Assembly: GCF_001941945.1 (NCBI RefSeq) | Contig: NZ_CP015583.1 | Location: forward strand, 1,539,001 to 1,603,000 | Length of the DNA stretch: 64,000 nucleotides | Reading direction: 5' to 3' | Origin: Roseomonas gilardii | GTDB taxonomy: Bacteria > Pseudomonadota > Alphaproteobacteria > Acetobacterales > Acetobacteraceae | Shown here: positions 17,564-26,521 of the stretch, one piece after another | Layout of the letters: every line of letters begins with the position of its first letter | Position numbering within the stretch: position 1 is the stretch's first letter | Made by a program: the position numbers and the translations under genes | Notes under the pieces: generated by a model | What the model was told of the DNA's origin: nothing | The model's input: the letters and a program-made list of their open reading frames with translations, nothing else | Database searches by the model: none

Positions 17564-18553
17564 ATGAGCGAAAGCGGCATGTCCCTGAAGGCGGACCGCA
17601 ACCTGGTCATGGAACTGGTCCGGGTGACCGAGGCGGCGGCGCTCGCCTGCTCCTCCTGGATCGGGCGCGGCGACAAGAACGCCGCCGACGGCGCGGCGGT
17701 GGACGCCATGCGCCGCGCCTTCGACGCGGTCGCCATCGCCGGCACCGTGGTGATCGGCGAGGGCGAGATGGACGAGGCGCCGATGCTCTACATCGGCGAG
17801 AAGGTGGGCCTCGGCGGGCCGGAGATGGACATCGCCGTGGACCCGCTGGAAGGCACGAACATCTGCGCCACCGGCGGGCCGAACTCCATCGCCACGCTGG
17901 CCGTGGCGGAGAAGGGCGGCTTCCTGCACGCGCCCGACATCTACATGGACAAGCTCGCCATCGGGCCGGGCCTGCCGGAAGGCGTGGTGGATCTCGACGC
18001 CTCGCCGGAGGAGAACCTGCGCGAGCTGGCCAAGGCCAAGAAGGTCTCGATCAACGACCTGATGGTCTGCACCCTGGGCCGCGACCGCCACAAGCCGCTG
18101 ATCGAGGCCTGCCGCCGCGCCGGCGCGCGCATCACCCTGCTGCCGGATGGCGACGTGGCCGGCGTGGTGGCCTGCGCGCAGGAGGATTCGGGCATCGACA
18201 TCTACATGGGCTCGGGCGGCGCGCCGGAGGGCGTGCTGGCCGCCGCCGCGCTGCGCTGCACCGGCGGCCAGATGCAGGGGCGCCTGCTCTACGAGGACGA
18301 CGCGCAGATCGCCCGCGCGAAGGAGATGGGCATCACCGACCCGCACCGGAAGTTCCTGGTGGAGGACATGGCCAAGGGCGACGTGATGTTCGCCGCGACC
18401 GGCGTGACCTCCGGCGCCTTCCTGCGCGGCGTGCGCCGCACCAAGACCGGCGCGGTGACGCATTCCATCATCATGCGCTCCAAGACCGGCACGGTCCGCT
18501 ACATCGAGGGCCACCACAACTCCCAGCGCAAGCCCGGCAGCTTCTTTGCCTGA
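17564..18553 (+). CDS. glpX: Class II fructose-1,6-bisphosphatase
   Basis: 329 aa, usual GlpX length. It hydrolyses fructose-1,6-bisphosphate for gluconeogenesis, and sedoheptulose bisphosphate in Calvin-cycle organisms. Landmarks are LVRVTEAAALACSSWIGRGD, AVDAMRRAF, IGEGEMDEAPMLYIGE, VDPLEGTNICATGGPNS, LGRDRHKPLIEACRRAGARI and GSGGAPEGVLAAAAL; acidic residues in GEGEMDEAP and DPLEGT form the metal site. GAGGAGAG-like sequence precedes the ATG. It lies 15 bp after hom, and recJ begins within a few bases of its end. Confidence 0.96.
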   Translation: MSESGMSLKADRNLVMELVRVTEAAALACSSWIGRGDKNAADGAAVDAMRRAFDAVAIAGTVVIGEGEMDEAPMLYIGEKVGLGGPEMDIAVDPLEGTNICATGGPNSIATLAVAEKGGFLHAPDIYMDKLAIGPGLPEGVVDLDASPEENLRELAKAKKVSINDLMVCTLGRDRHKPLIEACRRAGARITLLPDGDVAGVVACAQEDSGIDIYMGSGGAPEGVLAAAALRCTGGQMQGRLLYEDDAQIARAKEMGITDPHRKFLVEDMAKGDVMFAATGVTSGAFLRGVRRTKTGAVTHSIIMRSKTGTVRYIEGHHNSQRKPGSFFA

Positions 18554-18557
18554 GGGT

Positions 18558-20360
18558 ATGGGGCCAGAGGGCCTGACCGCGACGGCGGCGGAGCCCGTGC
18601 TGGGGGTGGCGCAGAGCGTCACCGGCCGGCGCTGGCTCTGGCGCGGCGGCGACGAGCGGCTGGGCCTCGCCATCGCGCAGCGCCTGGAACTCCCCGAGAT
18701 CGTCGGCCGCCTGCTCGCCGGGCGGGGCGTGACGGCGGACACCGCGACGGACTTCCTCGACCCGACGCTGCGCGCGCTGCTGCCCGACCCCTCCTGCCTG
18801 AAGGACATGGAGGCGGCGGCGGCGCGGCTCGCCGATGCCGTCCGCCGGGGCGAGCAGGTGGCCGTCTATGGCGACTACGACGTGGACGGCGCCTGCGCCG
18901 GCGCGCTCACCGTGCGCGTGCTGCGGGAACTCGGCTGCGAGGTCGCGCATTACGTCCCCGACCGCATCCGGGAGGGCTACGGCCCCAACGGGCCGGCCAT
19001 CGCCGGGCTCTGCGACCGGGGCGCGACGCTGATCGTCTGCGTCGATTGCGGCATCGCGGCGCATGAGGCGCTGGAGGCGGCACGGGGCCGCGCGGATGTG
19101 GTGGTCCTCGACCACCACAAGTCCGAGGGGCCGGTGCCCGATGTGGCGGCGGTGGTGAACCCCAACCGCCTCGACTGCCCCTCCGGCCTGCGCCATCTCT
19201 GCGCCGCCGCCGTCTGCTTCCTGGCGGCGGTGGCGCTGCAGCGCGTCCTGCGCCGCAGCGGCTTCTTCGCCCATCGGTCGGAGCCGCGCCTGCTGGCGCT
19301 GCTGGACCTCGTGGCGCTGGCCACGGTCTGCGACGTCATGCCGCTGGTCGGGCTGAACCGGGCGCTGGTGGCCCAGGGGCTGAAGGTCATGGCCCGGCGC
19401 GAGCATGCCGGCATCGCCGCGCTGCTGGAAATGGCCGCGGTGAAGGAGGCGCCCACCGCCCATACGCTCGGCTTCGTGCTCGGCCCGCGCATCAACGCCT
19501 CTGGCCGGATCGGCGAGCCCGACCTGGCGCTGCGCCTGCTGCTGCTGGACGACCCGGTCGAGGCCCGCGCCATCGCCGCGCGGCTGGACGAGGTGAACCG
19601 CAAGCGGCAGGAGGTGGAGGCCGATGTCCTGACCGGCGCCTTCGCCGAAGCGGAGCGGCAGGCCGAGGCGGGCAGCCCCGTGCTGATGATCTGCGGCGAG
19701 GGCTGGCATCCCGGCGTGGTCGGCATCGTGGCCGGGCGGGTGAAGGAACGCTTCAACCGCCCGACGCTGGTGGCCTCGCTGGCCGAGGGGCTGGCGCGAG
19801 GCTCGGGCCGCTCGGTGCCGGGGGTGGATCTCGGCGCGGCGGTGATCGCGGCGCGGCAGTCCGGACTGATGCTGACCGGCGGCGGCCACGCCATGGCGGC
19901 CGGCTTCTCCTTCGAGGCGGCGCGGATGGAGGAGGTTCGCACCTTCCTTCACGACCGCCTCGGCCACGCCAACACCCTGCCCGCCGCCGCCGACCTCTCG
20001 GTGGAGGGCACGATCACCGTCCAGGCGGCCACGGCGGGCTTCGCGGCGGAGGTCGGGCGGCTGGCGCCCTTCGGCCCCGGCAACGAGGAACCGGTCTTCG
20101 CCATCCGCCGCGCCCGCATCGTCCGCGCCGACCGTGTGGGGCGGGAGGGCGGCACCGTCCGCGCCTTCCTGGAAGGCGAGGGGGGAGGGCGGCTGAAGGC
20201 CGTCTGCTTCCGCGCCAAGGAAGGCCCGCTCGCGCATCTGCTGCTCAATTCCGGCGGCCTGCCCCTGCATCTCTGCGGCACGCTGCGTGCGGAAAGCTGG
20301 AACGGCACGGTCTCCGCCTCTCTGCACGTCCAGGACGCGGCGCCGGCCCTGGACGGCTGA
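18558..20360 (+). CDS. recJ: Single-stranded-DNA-specific 5'-3' exonuclease
   Basis: 600 aa from the ATG at 18558; a TTG at 18546, overlapping the glpX end, is an alternative. RecJ degrades 5' single strands in recombination and mismatch repair. DHH-superfamily motifs are clear: VYGDYDVDGACAGALTVRV (motif I), CVDCGIAAHEAL, VLDHHKSEG (motif III DHH), DLVALATVCDVMPLVGLNR, and the DHHA1 end with GEGWHPGVVGIVAGRVKERF and GRSVPGVDLG...GGHAMAAGFS. The C-terminal OB-like domain carries FGPGNEEPVFA. The family is usually 560-610 aa. Confidence 0.95.
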   Translation: MGPEGLTATAAEPVLGVAQSVTGRRWLWRGGDERLGLAIAQRLELPEIVGRLLAGRGVTADTATDFLDPTLRALLPDPSCLKDMEAAAARLADAVRRGEQVAVYGDYDVDGACAGALTVRVLRELGCEVAHYVPDRIREGYGPNGPAIAGLCDRGATLIVCVDCGIAAHEALEAARGRADVVVLDHHKSEGPVPDVAAVVNPNRLDCPSGLRHLCAAAVCFLAAVALQRVLRRSGFFAHRSEPRLLALLDLVALATVCDVMPLVGLNRALVAQGLKVMARREHAGIAALLEMAAVKEAPTAHTLGFVLGPRINASGRIGEPDLALRLLLLDDPVEARAIAARLDEVNRKRQEVEADVLTGAFAEAERQAEAGSPVLMICGEGWHPGVVGIVAGRVKERFNRPTLVASLAEGLARGSGRSVPGVDLGAAVIAARQSGLMLTGGGHAMAAGFSFEAARMEEVRTFLHDRLGHANTLPAAADLSVEGTITVQAATAGFAAEVGRLAPFGPGNEEPVFAIRRARIVRADRVGREGGTVRAFLEGEGGGRLKAVCFRAKEGPLAHLLLNSGGLPLHLCGTLRAESWNGTVSASLHVQDAAPALDG

Positions 20361-20388
20361 GAAGGGCCGGCTGACGCGCAGGTGAGGC

Positions 20389-20413
20389 GGCGGCGGGTTG
20401 AAACCCCGCCGCC
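20389..20413 (+). terminator. GC-rich hairpin after recJ
   Basis: GGCGGCGGG (20389-20397) pairs with CCCGCCGCC (20405-20413) across a 7-nt loop. It lies 28 bp after the recJ stop in the 124-bp gap before the oxidoreductase gene. No T-run follows, so termination efficiency is doubtful. Confidence 0.35.
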
Positions 20414-20484
20414 ACGGCCCCCATTCCCGCACGGGGGCCCCGGCAATCGGGCCGGCGGCCCCGCATGGAACGGGAGCCGCGACG

Positions 20485-21495
20485 ATGCGCGCCTATCATC
20501 TGCCCAAGGCCGGGGCGATCGAGGACCTCACGCTCACCACCCTGGAAAGGCCACACCCTGGCCGCCGGCAGGTGCTGGTGCGGATACGGGCTACCTCGCT
20601 GAACTACCGCGACCTGATGGTGGCCACCGGGCGCTACGGCAGGGCAGGGGTCCGGCCCGGGCTGGTGCCGCTTTCCGACGGGGCGGGCGAGGTGGCCGAG
20701 ATCGGCCCGGACGTCACCCGGGTGAAGCCGGGCGACCGCGTGGCCGGCATCTTCATGCAGGGCTGGATCGCCGGCCCGCCCGACGAATCCTATCGCGCCA
20801 CCGCCCTGGGCGGCTCCATCGACGGGGTTCTGGCGGAATACGTCCTCTTCGAGGAGGAAGGGCTGGTCCACCTGCCGGCGCACCTGTCCTTCGAGGAAGG
20901 CGCCTGCCTGCCCTGCGCGGGCGTGACGGCCTGGAACGCCCTGACCGCCCTGCGCCCGGTGGGGCCGGAACAGACCGTGCTGCTGCTGGGCACGGGCGGC
21001 GTCTCGATCCTCGCGCTGCAATTCGCCCATGCCGCCGGGGCGCGGGTGATCGTGACCTCCTCCTCCGACGAGAAGCTGGCGCGGGCGAAGGAACTGGGCG
21101 CCGATGCGGGCGTGAACTACCGCACCCATCCGGACTGGGAGAAGGAGGTCTGGACCCTTACCGGCAAGCGCGGCGTGGACCATGTGGTGGAGGTCGGCGG
21201 GGCGGGGACCCTGCCGAAATCCATCGCCGCGACCCGGGTGGGCGGCGCCGTCCACCTCATCGGCGTGCTGACCGGCGGGCAGATCGACCCGCTGCCCATC
21301 ATGCAGAAGGCCATGGACCTGCGCGGGGTCTTCGTCGGCTCGCGCGAGATGTTCGAGGCGATGAACCGCGCCGTCACCTTCCACCGCATCCAGCCGGTGA
21401 TCGACCGGGTCTTCCCCTTCGAGGAAGCCCAGGCGGCCTATCGCCACCTGGAAAGCCAGGCGCATCTCGGCAAGGTGGTCATCCGCCTCGGCTGA
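20485..21495 (+). CDS. MDR-family NAD(P)-dependent alcohol dehydrogenase/quinone oxidoreductase
   Basis: 336 aa from the ATG at 20485 (MRAYHLPKAGAIEDL). Medium-chain dehydrogenase/reductase: GroES-like N-terminus with LVRIRATSLNYRDLMVATG, the GDRVAGIF turn, LPCAGVTAWNAL, and the nucleotide-binding motif LLGTGGVSILALQFAHAAGA. GAD.GVNYRT and VDHVVEVGGAGTL are typical. The four-cysteine structural zinc lobe is absent, which points to the zinc-independent quinone-oxidoreductase-like branch. Substrate unknown. It converges with wrbA. Confidence 0.88.
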   Translation: MRAYHLPKAGAIEDLTLTTLERPHPGRRQVLVRIRATSLNYRDLMVATGRYGRAGVRPGLVPLSDGAGEVAEIGPDVTRVKPGDRVAGIFMQGWIAGPPDESYRATALGGSIDGVLAEYVLFEEEGLVHLPAHLSFEEGACLPCAGVTAWNALTALRPVGPEQTVLLLGTGGVSILALQFAHAAGARVIVTSSSDEKLARAKELGADAGVNYRTHPDWEKEVWTLTGKRGVDHVVEVGGAGTLPKSIAATRVGGAVHLIGVLTGGQIDPLPIMQKAMDLRGVFVGSREMFEAMNRAVTFHRIQPVIDRVFPFEEAQAAYRHLESQAHLGKVVIRLG

Positions 21496-21507
21496 GGCAA
21501 CCGGCAG

Positions 21508-21534
21508 CCGGGGGCGGGCAAGCCCAGCCCCCGG
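21508..21534. terminator. Hairpin between convergent MDR gene and wrbA
   Basis: CCGGGGGC (21508-21515) pairs with GCCCCCGG (21527-21534), and an inner GGGC/GCCC pair can extend the stem. It is positioned between two convergent stops. There is no T-run, so a bidirectional terminator is possible but not proven. Confidence 0.4.
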
Positions 21535-21546
21535 ACCACGGCTGGT

Positions 21547-22146
21547 TCAGCCCGCGATCTTCGCCGCGATCTTCGCCACATGCTCACCCTGGAACCGCGC
21601 GAGCTCCAGCTCGTTCGCGGAGGGCTGCCGCTGCCCCTGGCCGCCGGCGATGGTGGAGGCGCCATAGGGCGTGCCGCCGCTCACCTCGTCCAGCGTGACC
21701 AGCCCCTGCGCGGAATAGGGCAGGCCGACCAGCACCATGCCGTGGTGGAACAGCATCGTGTGGATGCCCATCAGGGTCGTCTCCTGCCCGCCATGCTGGC
21801 TGGCGGTGGAGGTGAAAGCGGAGCCGACCTTGCCGATCAGCGCGCCCTTCGCCCAGAGCCCGCCGGTCTGGTCCCAGAACTGCGCCATCTGCGAAGGAAT
21901 GCGGCCATAGCGCGTCGGCGCGCCGACGATGATGGCGTCATAATCGGCCACTTCCTGCGGGCTGGCGATCGGGGCCGCCTGGTCCGCCTTGCCACCGGCG
22001 GCGGCGAAGGCCTCGGGCGCCATGATCTCGGCCACGCGCTTGACCGTCACCTCGGCACCCGCACCGCGCGCACCCTCGGCCACGGCCTGCGCCATGGTCT
22101 CGATATGGCCGTACATCGAATAGTAGAGGACCAGAACCTTCGTCAC
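21547..22146 (-). CDS. wrbA: NAD(P)H:quinone oxidoreductase, type IV
   Basis: 199 aa, the standard WrbA length, from a GTG at 22146. This flavodoxin-like FMN protein reduces quinones by two electrons and is linked to oxidative-stress protection. FMN-binding motifs are [20 protein letters not shown] at the N-terminus, [22 protein letters not shown], and [15 protein letters not shown]. The C-terminal [19 protein letters not shown] segment is diagnostic. It is divergent from the hydroxyacid dehydrogenase gene across about 160 bp. Confidence 0.96.
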   Translation of the reverse strand: MTKVLVLYYSMYGHIETMAQAVAEGARGAGAEVTVKRVAEIMAPEAFAAAGGKADQAAPIASPQEVADYDAIIVGAPTRYGRIPSQMAQFWDQTGGLWAKGALIGKVGSAFTSTASQHGGQETTLMGIHTMLFHHGMVLVGLPYSAQGLVTLDEVSGGTPYGASTIAGGQGQRQPSANELELARFQGEHVAKIAAKIAG

Positions 22147-22306
22147 GCCGTGTCTCCCTCGGGGAAAATGCCTGGCCGCAGACTTGGACCCGGGGAGGAA
22201 GTCCCGCCATCGGGGTCGCGATCATATCTCGTAATGGCGGCGATGGGCCTCGCGGATCGGCCGCCGGTTGGTGGCGCGGCGCGGCGCTTCCTGGCATTCG
22301 ACTCCG

Positions 22307-23296
22307 ATGCGCCTGCACATCCAGAATCCCCCCGCCTCCGACCTCAGCATCACCCCGGCCCAGTGGGAGGCGGCGATCGCGCGCCACCCGGACATGGCCC
22401 ATCTCGCCATGACCATGGCGGAAGACCCGCAAGGGCTGGAGGACGGGCTGCGCGAGGCCGAGGTGCTGGTGACCTGGACGGGCCTGCCCGGCGACCCCCT
22501 GCGCGCGGCGCCGCTGCGCGAACGCGCCCCGCATCTGCGCATCCTCTCCTTCACCTCGGCCGGGGTGGACCGGATGGCGCCCTTCGACTGGCTGCCGGAC
22601 GGCGTGGCGATGCTCAACAACCGCGGCACCCATGGCGACAAGGCGGGCGAGTTCGCCATCATGGCCCTGCTGATGCTGCGCAACCACATCCCCTTCTTCG
22701 CGGAATGCCAGCGGGAGGGACGCTGGGCGCCACGCCTCGCCCCCAGCCTGGCCGGCGCCACGCTCGGCGTGCTGGGCCTCGGCGCGCTGGGCGGTGCCAC
22801 GGCCCGCCGGGCGCGGCAGTTCGGCATGCGCGTCCTGGGCATCCGCAGCGGCAGCGAGCCCCATCCCGATTGCGACGAGACCTTCCCGCAGGAGGCGCTC
22901 GACACGGTGCTGCCACGCTGCGACATGCTGGTCCTGGCCTGCCCGCTCACGCCCCGCACGCGCAACATCCTGTCGCGGGACCGGTTGTCGCTGCTGCCGC
23001 GCGGGGCAGGGGTGGTGAACATCGCGCGCGGCCCGGTCTGGGACCAGGACGCCGTCTGCGACCTGCTGGAAAGCGGCCATCTCTCCGCCTGCCTGACCGA
23101 TGTGGCGGTGCCGGAGCCGCTGCCGCCGGAAAGCCGGCTCTGGCGCACGCCGGGCCTGTTCGTGACGCCCCACATGTCGGCGGACGACCCGCTGGTCTAC
23201 AACGACCGCACGCTGGACATTCTGTTCGAGAACCTGCGGGCGGAACGCGAAGGGCGGTCCCTGCCGAACCTGGTCGATCCCCGGCGTGGCTACTGA
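22307..23296 (+). CDS. D-2-hydroxyacid dehydrogenase family protein
   Basis: 329 aa from the ATG at 22307. NAD-binding core: LGVLGLGALGGATARRARQFG (GxGxxG), then LVLACPLTPRTRNILSRD. The Arg-Glu-His catalytic set is present: VVNIARGP, VAVPEPLPPE and VTPHMSADDP. The N-terminal part (LRILSFTSAGVDRM, LNNRGTHGDKAGEFAIMALL) corresponds to the substrate domain. Members reduce 2-keto acids such as glyoxylate, hydroxypyruvate or phenylpyruvate; the specific substrate is unclear. No signal or partner gene. Confidence 0.9.
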   Translation: MRLHIQNPPASDLSITPAQWEAAIARHPDMAHLAMTMAEDPQGLEDGLREAEVLVTWTGLPGDPLRAAPLRERAPHLRILSFTSAGVDRMAPFDWLPDGVAMLNNRGTHGDKAGEFAIMALLMLRNHIPFFAECQREGRWAPRLAPSLAGATLGVLGLGALGGATARRARQFGMRVLGIRSGSEPHPDCDETFPQEALDTVLPRCDMLVLACPLTPRTRNILSRDRLSLLPRGAGVVNIARGPVWDQDAVCDLLESGHLSACLTDVAVPEPLPPESRLWRTPGLFVTPHMSADDPLVYNDRTLDILFENLRAEREGRSLPNLVDPRRGY

Positions 23297-23710
23297 ACCG
23301 GCGCAGCTACCGAAAGGGGCTGCCGAAAGGGGCTGCCAGGGCTGAACCCGACCGCCGGCATGGGCGGCACGCACCGGACGGGTTTCCCTGTCCGGCACGC
23401 ACCGCACCAGCCGGAGCGGGGAAAGGAAAGTCCCCCCGGACCGGGCCCCGGTCCATGCCGGACCGTAACCCTGCCCTTTCCCACGCCCGGTATTGGCATC
23501 CAGGCGCGGCTCCGGCGGCGCCATGGCGCCCCCATCGGCAAGCCGGATGCACGAAACATTCGGCCGAAGCCGGTCATCCTGGGGAAGAGCCGGGACCAGA
23601 TGCGAATGATTCGCAGAATAGCGAATGAAGAGTGTCGCGCAAGAGACCGTAACACGCGGTCGGATTCCCGCAATATCCGAACGTGACCCAGCGGATGCGA
23701 GACCGATGAC
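23297..23710. other. Intergenic region, no gene seen
   Basis: About 410 bp without a believable gene, between the hydroxyacid dehydrogenase and the pgk terminator. It contains a perfect 13-bp tandem duplication (23310-23335) and, at 23602-23614, the palindrome GCGAATGATTCGC, followed by a second GCGAATGA. The right half is less GC-rich than the flanking genes. Short ORFs cross it in several frames but lack start signals and family features. Confidence 0.5.
23310..23335. repeat. 13-bp perfect tandem duplication
   Basis: The unit CCGAAAGGGGCTG occurs twice in direct succession (23310-23322 and 23323-23335), 14 bp after the stop of the hydroxyacid dehydrogenase gene. It is probably a replication-slippage product with no evident role. 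Confidence 0.8.
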
Positions 23711-23746
23711 AAAAAGGGGCCGAAGCGGTCATTCCGCCCCGGCCCC
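23711..23746 (-). terminator. Rho-independent terminator of pgk
   Basis: Read on the minus strand, GGGGCCGGGGCGG pairs with CCGCTTCGGCCCC (two G-U pairs) across a 5-nt loop and is followed by TTTTT. It lies 30-65 bp downstream of the pgk stop and closes the tkt-gap-pgk region. Confidence 0.9.
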
Positions 23747-23775
23747 CCCATGGCTTTCCCCTGCTGCGAGACGGC

Positions 23776-24972
23776 TCAGGCCGCCTCCAGCGCCTTCACG
23801 CCGGGAAGGGTCTTGCCCTCCAGCCATTCCAGGAAGGCACCGCCGGCGGTGGAAACATAGGTCATGCGGTCGATCACCCCCGCATGGCGCAGCGCCGAGA
23901 CCGTGTCGCCGCCGCCGCCGATCGACTTCAGCCCGGCCGAGGCGCCCAGCGCCGCCACCGTCTGCGCCACCGCCACCGTGGCCGTGTCGAAGGGCGGCGT
24001 CTCGAAGGCCCCCAGCGGCCCGTTCCACACCAGGGTGGAAGCGGAGCGCAGCTTATCCTCGATCAGCTCCACCGTCTTCGGCCCGACATCCAGCGCCATC
24101 ATGTCCTCCGGCACCGCATCCACCGGCACCGTCCGCGTGGCCACATTCGCCTCGAAGCGCGGCGCCACCACGAGATCGACCGGCAGCACGATCTCGCAGC
24201 CCGTCCTGGCCGCCTCCTCCATGATCTGCCGGGCGGTGTCGTGCATCTCCGCCTCCTGCAGCGACTTGCCGACCGGATGCCCCTGCGCCGCCAGGAAGGT
24301 GTTCGCCATGGCGCCGCCGATCACCAGCACATCCACCTTCTTCGACAGGTTGCCGAGCAGGTCGAGCTTGGTGGACACCTTGGAGCCGCCGACGATCGCC
24401 ACCACCGGGCGGGACGGATTGCCCAGCGCCGCGTCCAGCGCCTCCAGCTCGCCCTGCATCAGCCGCCCGGCATAGGAAGGCAGCAGCTTCGCCACGCCCT
24501 CGGTGGAGGCATGGGCGCGGTGCGCGGCGGAAAACGCATCGTTCACATAGACATCCGCGAGCTTCGCCAGCCCCTGCGCGAGCGCCGGGTCGTTCTTCTC
24601 CTCGCCGGCATGGAAGCGCGTGTTCTCCAGCAGCAGCACGTCGCCATCCGACAGCTTCGCCACCGCCGCCTCGGCCTCCGAGCCGACGCAGTCACCCGCG
24701 AAAGCCACCGGCTTGCCCAGCGCCTTGCTCAGCGCCTCCGCCATCGGCTTCAGCGACATCTCCGGCACGACCTTGCCCTTGGGCCGGTCGAAATGGGAGC
24801 ACAGGATCACCTTCGCCCCCTTCTCCGCCAACTCCTTCACCGTCGGCACGAGACGCTCGATCCGCGTCATGTCCGTGATCTTCCCATCCCGCACGGGGAG
24901 GTTCAGATCGGCCCGGAGCAGGACGCGCTTGCCCTTGGGATCGAGCGTGTCGAGGGTGCGGAAAGCTGGCAT
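23776..24972 (-). CDS. pgk: Phosphoglycerate kinase
   Basis: 398 aa, standard length, from the ATG at 24972 ([20 protein letters not shown]). It interconverts 1,3-bisphosphoglycerate and 3-phosphoglycerate with ATP. Signature motifs are [58 protein letters not shown], the [16 protein letters not shown] block, [13 protein letters not shown] and the C-terminal [16 protein letters not shown]. The frame stays open upstream to 25140 but the extra part is not PGK-like. It is the last gene of the leftward tkt/gap/pgk cluster. Confidence 0.97.
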   Translation of the reverse strand: MPAFRTLDTLDPKGKRVLLRADLNLPVRDGKITDMTRIERLVPTVKELAEKGAKVILCSHFDRPKGKVVPEMSLKPMAEALSKALGKPVAFAGDCVGSEAEAAVAKLSDGDVLLLENTRFHAGEEKNDPALAQGLAKLADVYVNDAFSAAHRAHASTEGVAKLLPSYAGRLMQGELEALDAALGNPSRPVVAIVGGSKVSTKLDLLGNLSKKVDVLVIGGAMANTFLAAQGHPVGKSLQEAEMHDTARQIMEEAARTGCEIVLPVDLVVAPRFEANVATRTVPVDAVPEDMMALDVGPKTVELIEDKLRSASTLVWNGPLGAFETPPFDTATVAVAQTVAALGASAGLKSIGGGGDTVSALRHAGVIDRMTYVSTAGGAFLEWLEGKTLPGVKALEAA

Positions 24973-25102
24973 CGGAAGGTCCTGATCCTGGGGAAGGGCT
25001 GACTGAGACAGCGACGCCTTCCTAGCATCCGCGGGAAGGCCGATCCAGTTGCCCACCCCTGGCCCGGAACCTTCGGCCCCCGTGATTCCCTTGATTTCGC
25101 GA

Positions 25103-25375
25103 TCAGGTTGGCACATAAGAATAAAAACCCATCTGCCCAACCCGCCGCCGCACGATCCGGAGCGCCTCCGCCAGCACGTCCCGCGTAATTCCCTGCTTGC
25201 CGAACATGGCTTCCGCCTCGTCCAGCGTGGCGGACAGTGCCGGCCGCAGCATCAGCACGCCCTGTTCCATCCAGCATTCCAGATGCCTGGGGTTCCCGAG
25301 CGCCTCGCGCACCCCGCGCCGCAACGTCACCTGCCCCTGGGGCGAGACCTTGAGCAGAACCCTCTTGCCAGCCAT
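25103..25375 (-). CDS. AbrB/SpoVT-type DNA-binding protein (orphan antitoxin-like)
   Basis: 90 aa from the ATG at 25375, preceded by a strong GGAGGG site 7 nt upstream; a GTG at 25390 in frame is less likely. The N-terminus reads [20 protein letters not shown], the swapped-hairpin AbrB/MazE/PrlF signature (V.pkGQvtLP..vre.L), and the C-terminal half is helical ([19 protein letters not shown]). Such proteins are antitoxins or transition-state regulators. No toxin-sized ORF adjoins it: gap is upstream and pgk follows after 130 bp. The promoter region contains AGGACTAAAATCCT, a possible autoregulatory site. Role unknown. Confidence 0.7.
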   Translation of the reverse strand: MAGKRVLLKVSPQGQVTLRRGVREALGNPRHLECWMEQGVLMLRPALSATLDEAEAMFGKQGITRDVLAEALRIVRRRVGQMGFYSYVPT

Positions 25376-25431
25376 CGCGAAGCCCTCCACCTGTCGGGAC
25401 AGATAAAGGACTAAAATCCTAAAACAGTAAA

Positions 25432-25464
25432 GAAAAAAGGCCGGGGAAGCGAACTCCCCCGGCC
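25432..25464 (-). terminator. Rho-independent terminator of gap
   Basis: On the minus strand, GGCCGGGG (25464-25457) pairs with CCCCGGCC (25446-25439) across a 10-nt loop and is followed by TTTTTTCT. It lies 10 bp after the gap stop, separating tkt-gap from the AbrB-type gene and pgk. Confidence 0.92.
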
Positions 25465-25473
25465 CCGGTTACC

Positions 25474-26493
25474 TCAGAGCTTGCCGAGATAGGCGGCGGT
25501 GTCGCTCATCCGGTTCGAGAAGCCCCACTCGTTGTCGTACCAGGACATCACGCGCACCAGCCCGCCATCGACCACCTGCGTCTGCGTCGCGTCGAAGGTG
25601 GAGGAAGCCGGGTTGTGGTTGAAGTCCACGGAAACCAGCGGCGCGGTGTTGTAGCCGAGGATGCCCTTCAGCTCGCCCTCCGAGGCTTCCTTCAGCGCCG
25701 CGTTGATGGCGTCCTTGGTCAGCCCGTCGGTCTTGGCCGGCACGAAGTCCAGGCTGACCAGCGAGACGTTCGGCGTCGGGATGCGGATGGCGGTGCCGTC
25801 CAGCTTGCCCTTCAGCTCCGGCAGCACCAGGCCCACGGCCTTCGCCGCACCCGTCGAGGTCGGGATGGCGGACACCGCCGCCGCGCGGGCGCGGTGCAGG
25901 TCCTTGTGCAGCGTGTCCACCGTGTTCTGGTCACCCGTATAGGCATGGATGGTGACCATGTAGCCGCGCAGGATGCCGAACTTCTCGTGCAGCACCTTGG
26001 CGATCGGCGCCAGGCAGTTGGTGGTGCAGGAGGCGTTGGAGACGATCTTGTCCTCGGCCGTCAGCGTCTTGTGGTTGACGCCATAGACGATCGTCTTGTC
26101 CGCACCTTCGCCGGGGGCGGAGATCAGCACCTTCTTGGCACCCGTGCCGAGCAGCAGTTGCGCCTTCTCGCGCGCGGTGAAGATGCCCGTGCATTCGGCC
26201 GCGATGTCCACGCCGTCCCACTGCAGCTTGGACGGGTCGCGCTCGGCCGAAACCTTGATCGGGCCCCAGGTCTTGCCATGGGCCTTGATGGTGATGCTGT
26301 CGCCCTCGACGATCACCTCGCCGGGGAAGCGGCCATGCACGCTGTCATAGCGGAAGAGATGGGCGTTCGCCTCGACCGAGCCGAGATCGTTGATGGCGAC
26401 GAACTCGACATCGTCGCGCCCGCTCTCGCAGGCGGCGCGCAGCACGAGACGCCCGATGCGGCCGAAGCCGTTGATGGCGACCTTAACAGCCAT
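25474..26493 (-). CDS. gap: Type I glyceraldehyde-3-phosphate dehydrogenase
   Basis: 339 aa from the ATG at 26493. It oxidises glyceraldehyde-3-phosphate with NAD(P) and phosphate. The nucleotide-binding motif is [16 protein letters not shown] and the catalytic cysteine lies in [40 protein letters not shown] and the C-terminal [13 protein letters not shown] are diagnostic. Residues [20 protein letters not shown] resemble cofactor regions of Calvin-cycle-type enzymes, so NADPH use is possible. It starts 28 bp after tkt and is followed by its own terminator. Confidence 0.97.
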   Translation of the reverse strand: MAVKVAINGFGRIGRLVLRAACESGRDDVEFVAINDLGSVEANAHLFRYDSVHGRFPGEVIVEGDSITIKAHGKTWGPIKVSAERDPSKLQWDGVDIAAECTGIFTAREKAQLLLGTGAKKVLISAPGEGADKTIVYGVNHKTLTAEDKIVSNASCTTNCLAPIAKVLHEKFGILRGYMVTIHAYTGDQNTVDTLHKDLHRARAAAVSAIPTSTGAAKAVGLVLPELKGKLDGTAIRIPTPNVSLVSLDFVPAKTDGLTKDAINAALKEASEGELKGILGYNTAPLVSVDFNHNPASSTFDATQTQVVDGGLVRVMSWYDNEWGFSNRMSDTAAYLGKL

Positions 26494-26521
26494 GAGACGA
26501 ACCCCTTCTTCCTACCTGTGG

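Noticed and set aside
15815-18808. A 997-codon antisense frame over alaC-hom-glpX
   Set aside because: The opposite strand encodes three well-supported enzymes; this frame has no ribosome-binding site or homology pattern.
23297-23775. Overlapping short ORFs in the gap before pgk
   Set aside because: They run through the pgk terminator and a slippage repeat, lack Shine-Dalgarno sites and show no protein-like motifs.
25103-25375. Complete toxin-antitoxin module
   Set aside because: Only the AbrB-like protein is present; no toxin-sized frame with a start site lies on either side before gap or pgk.
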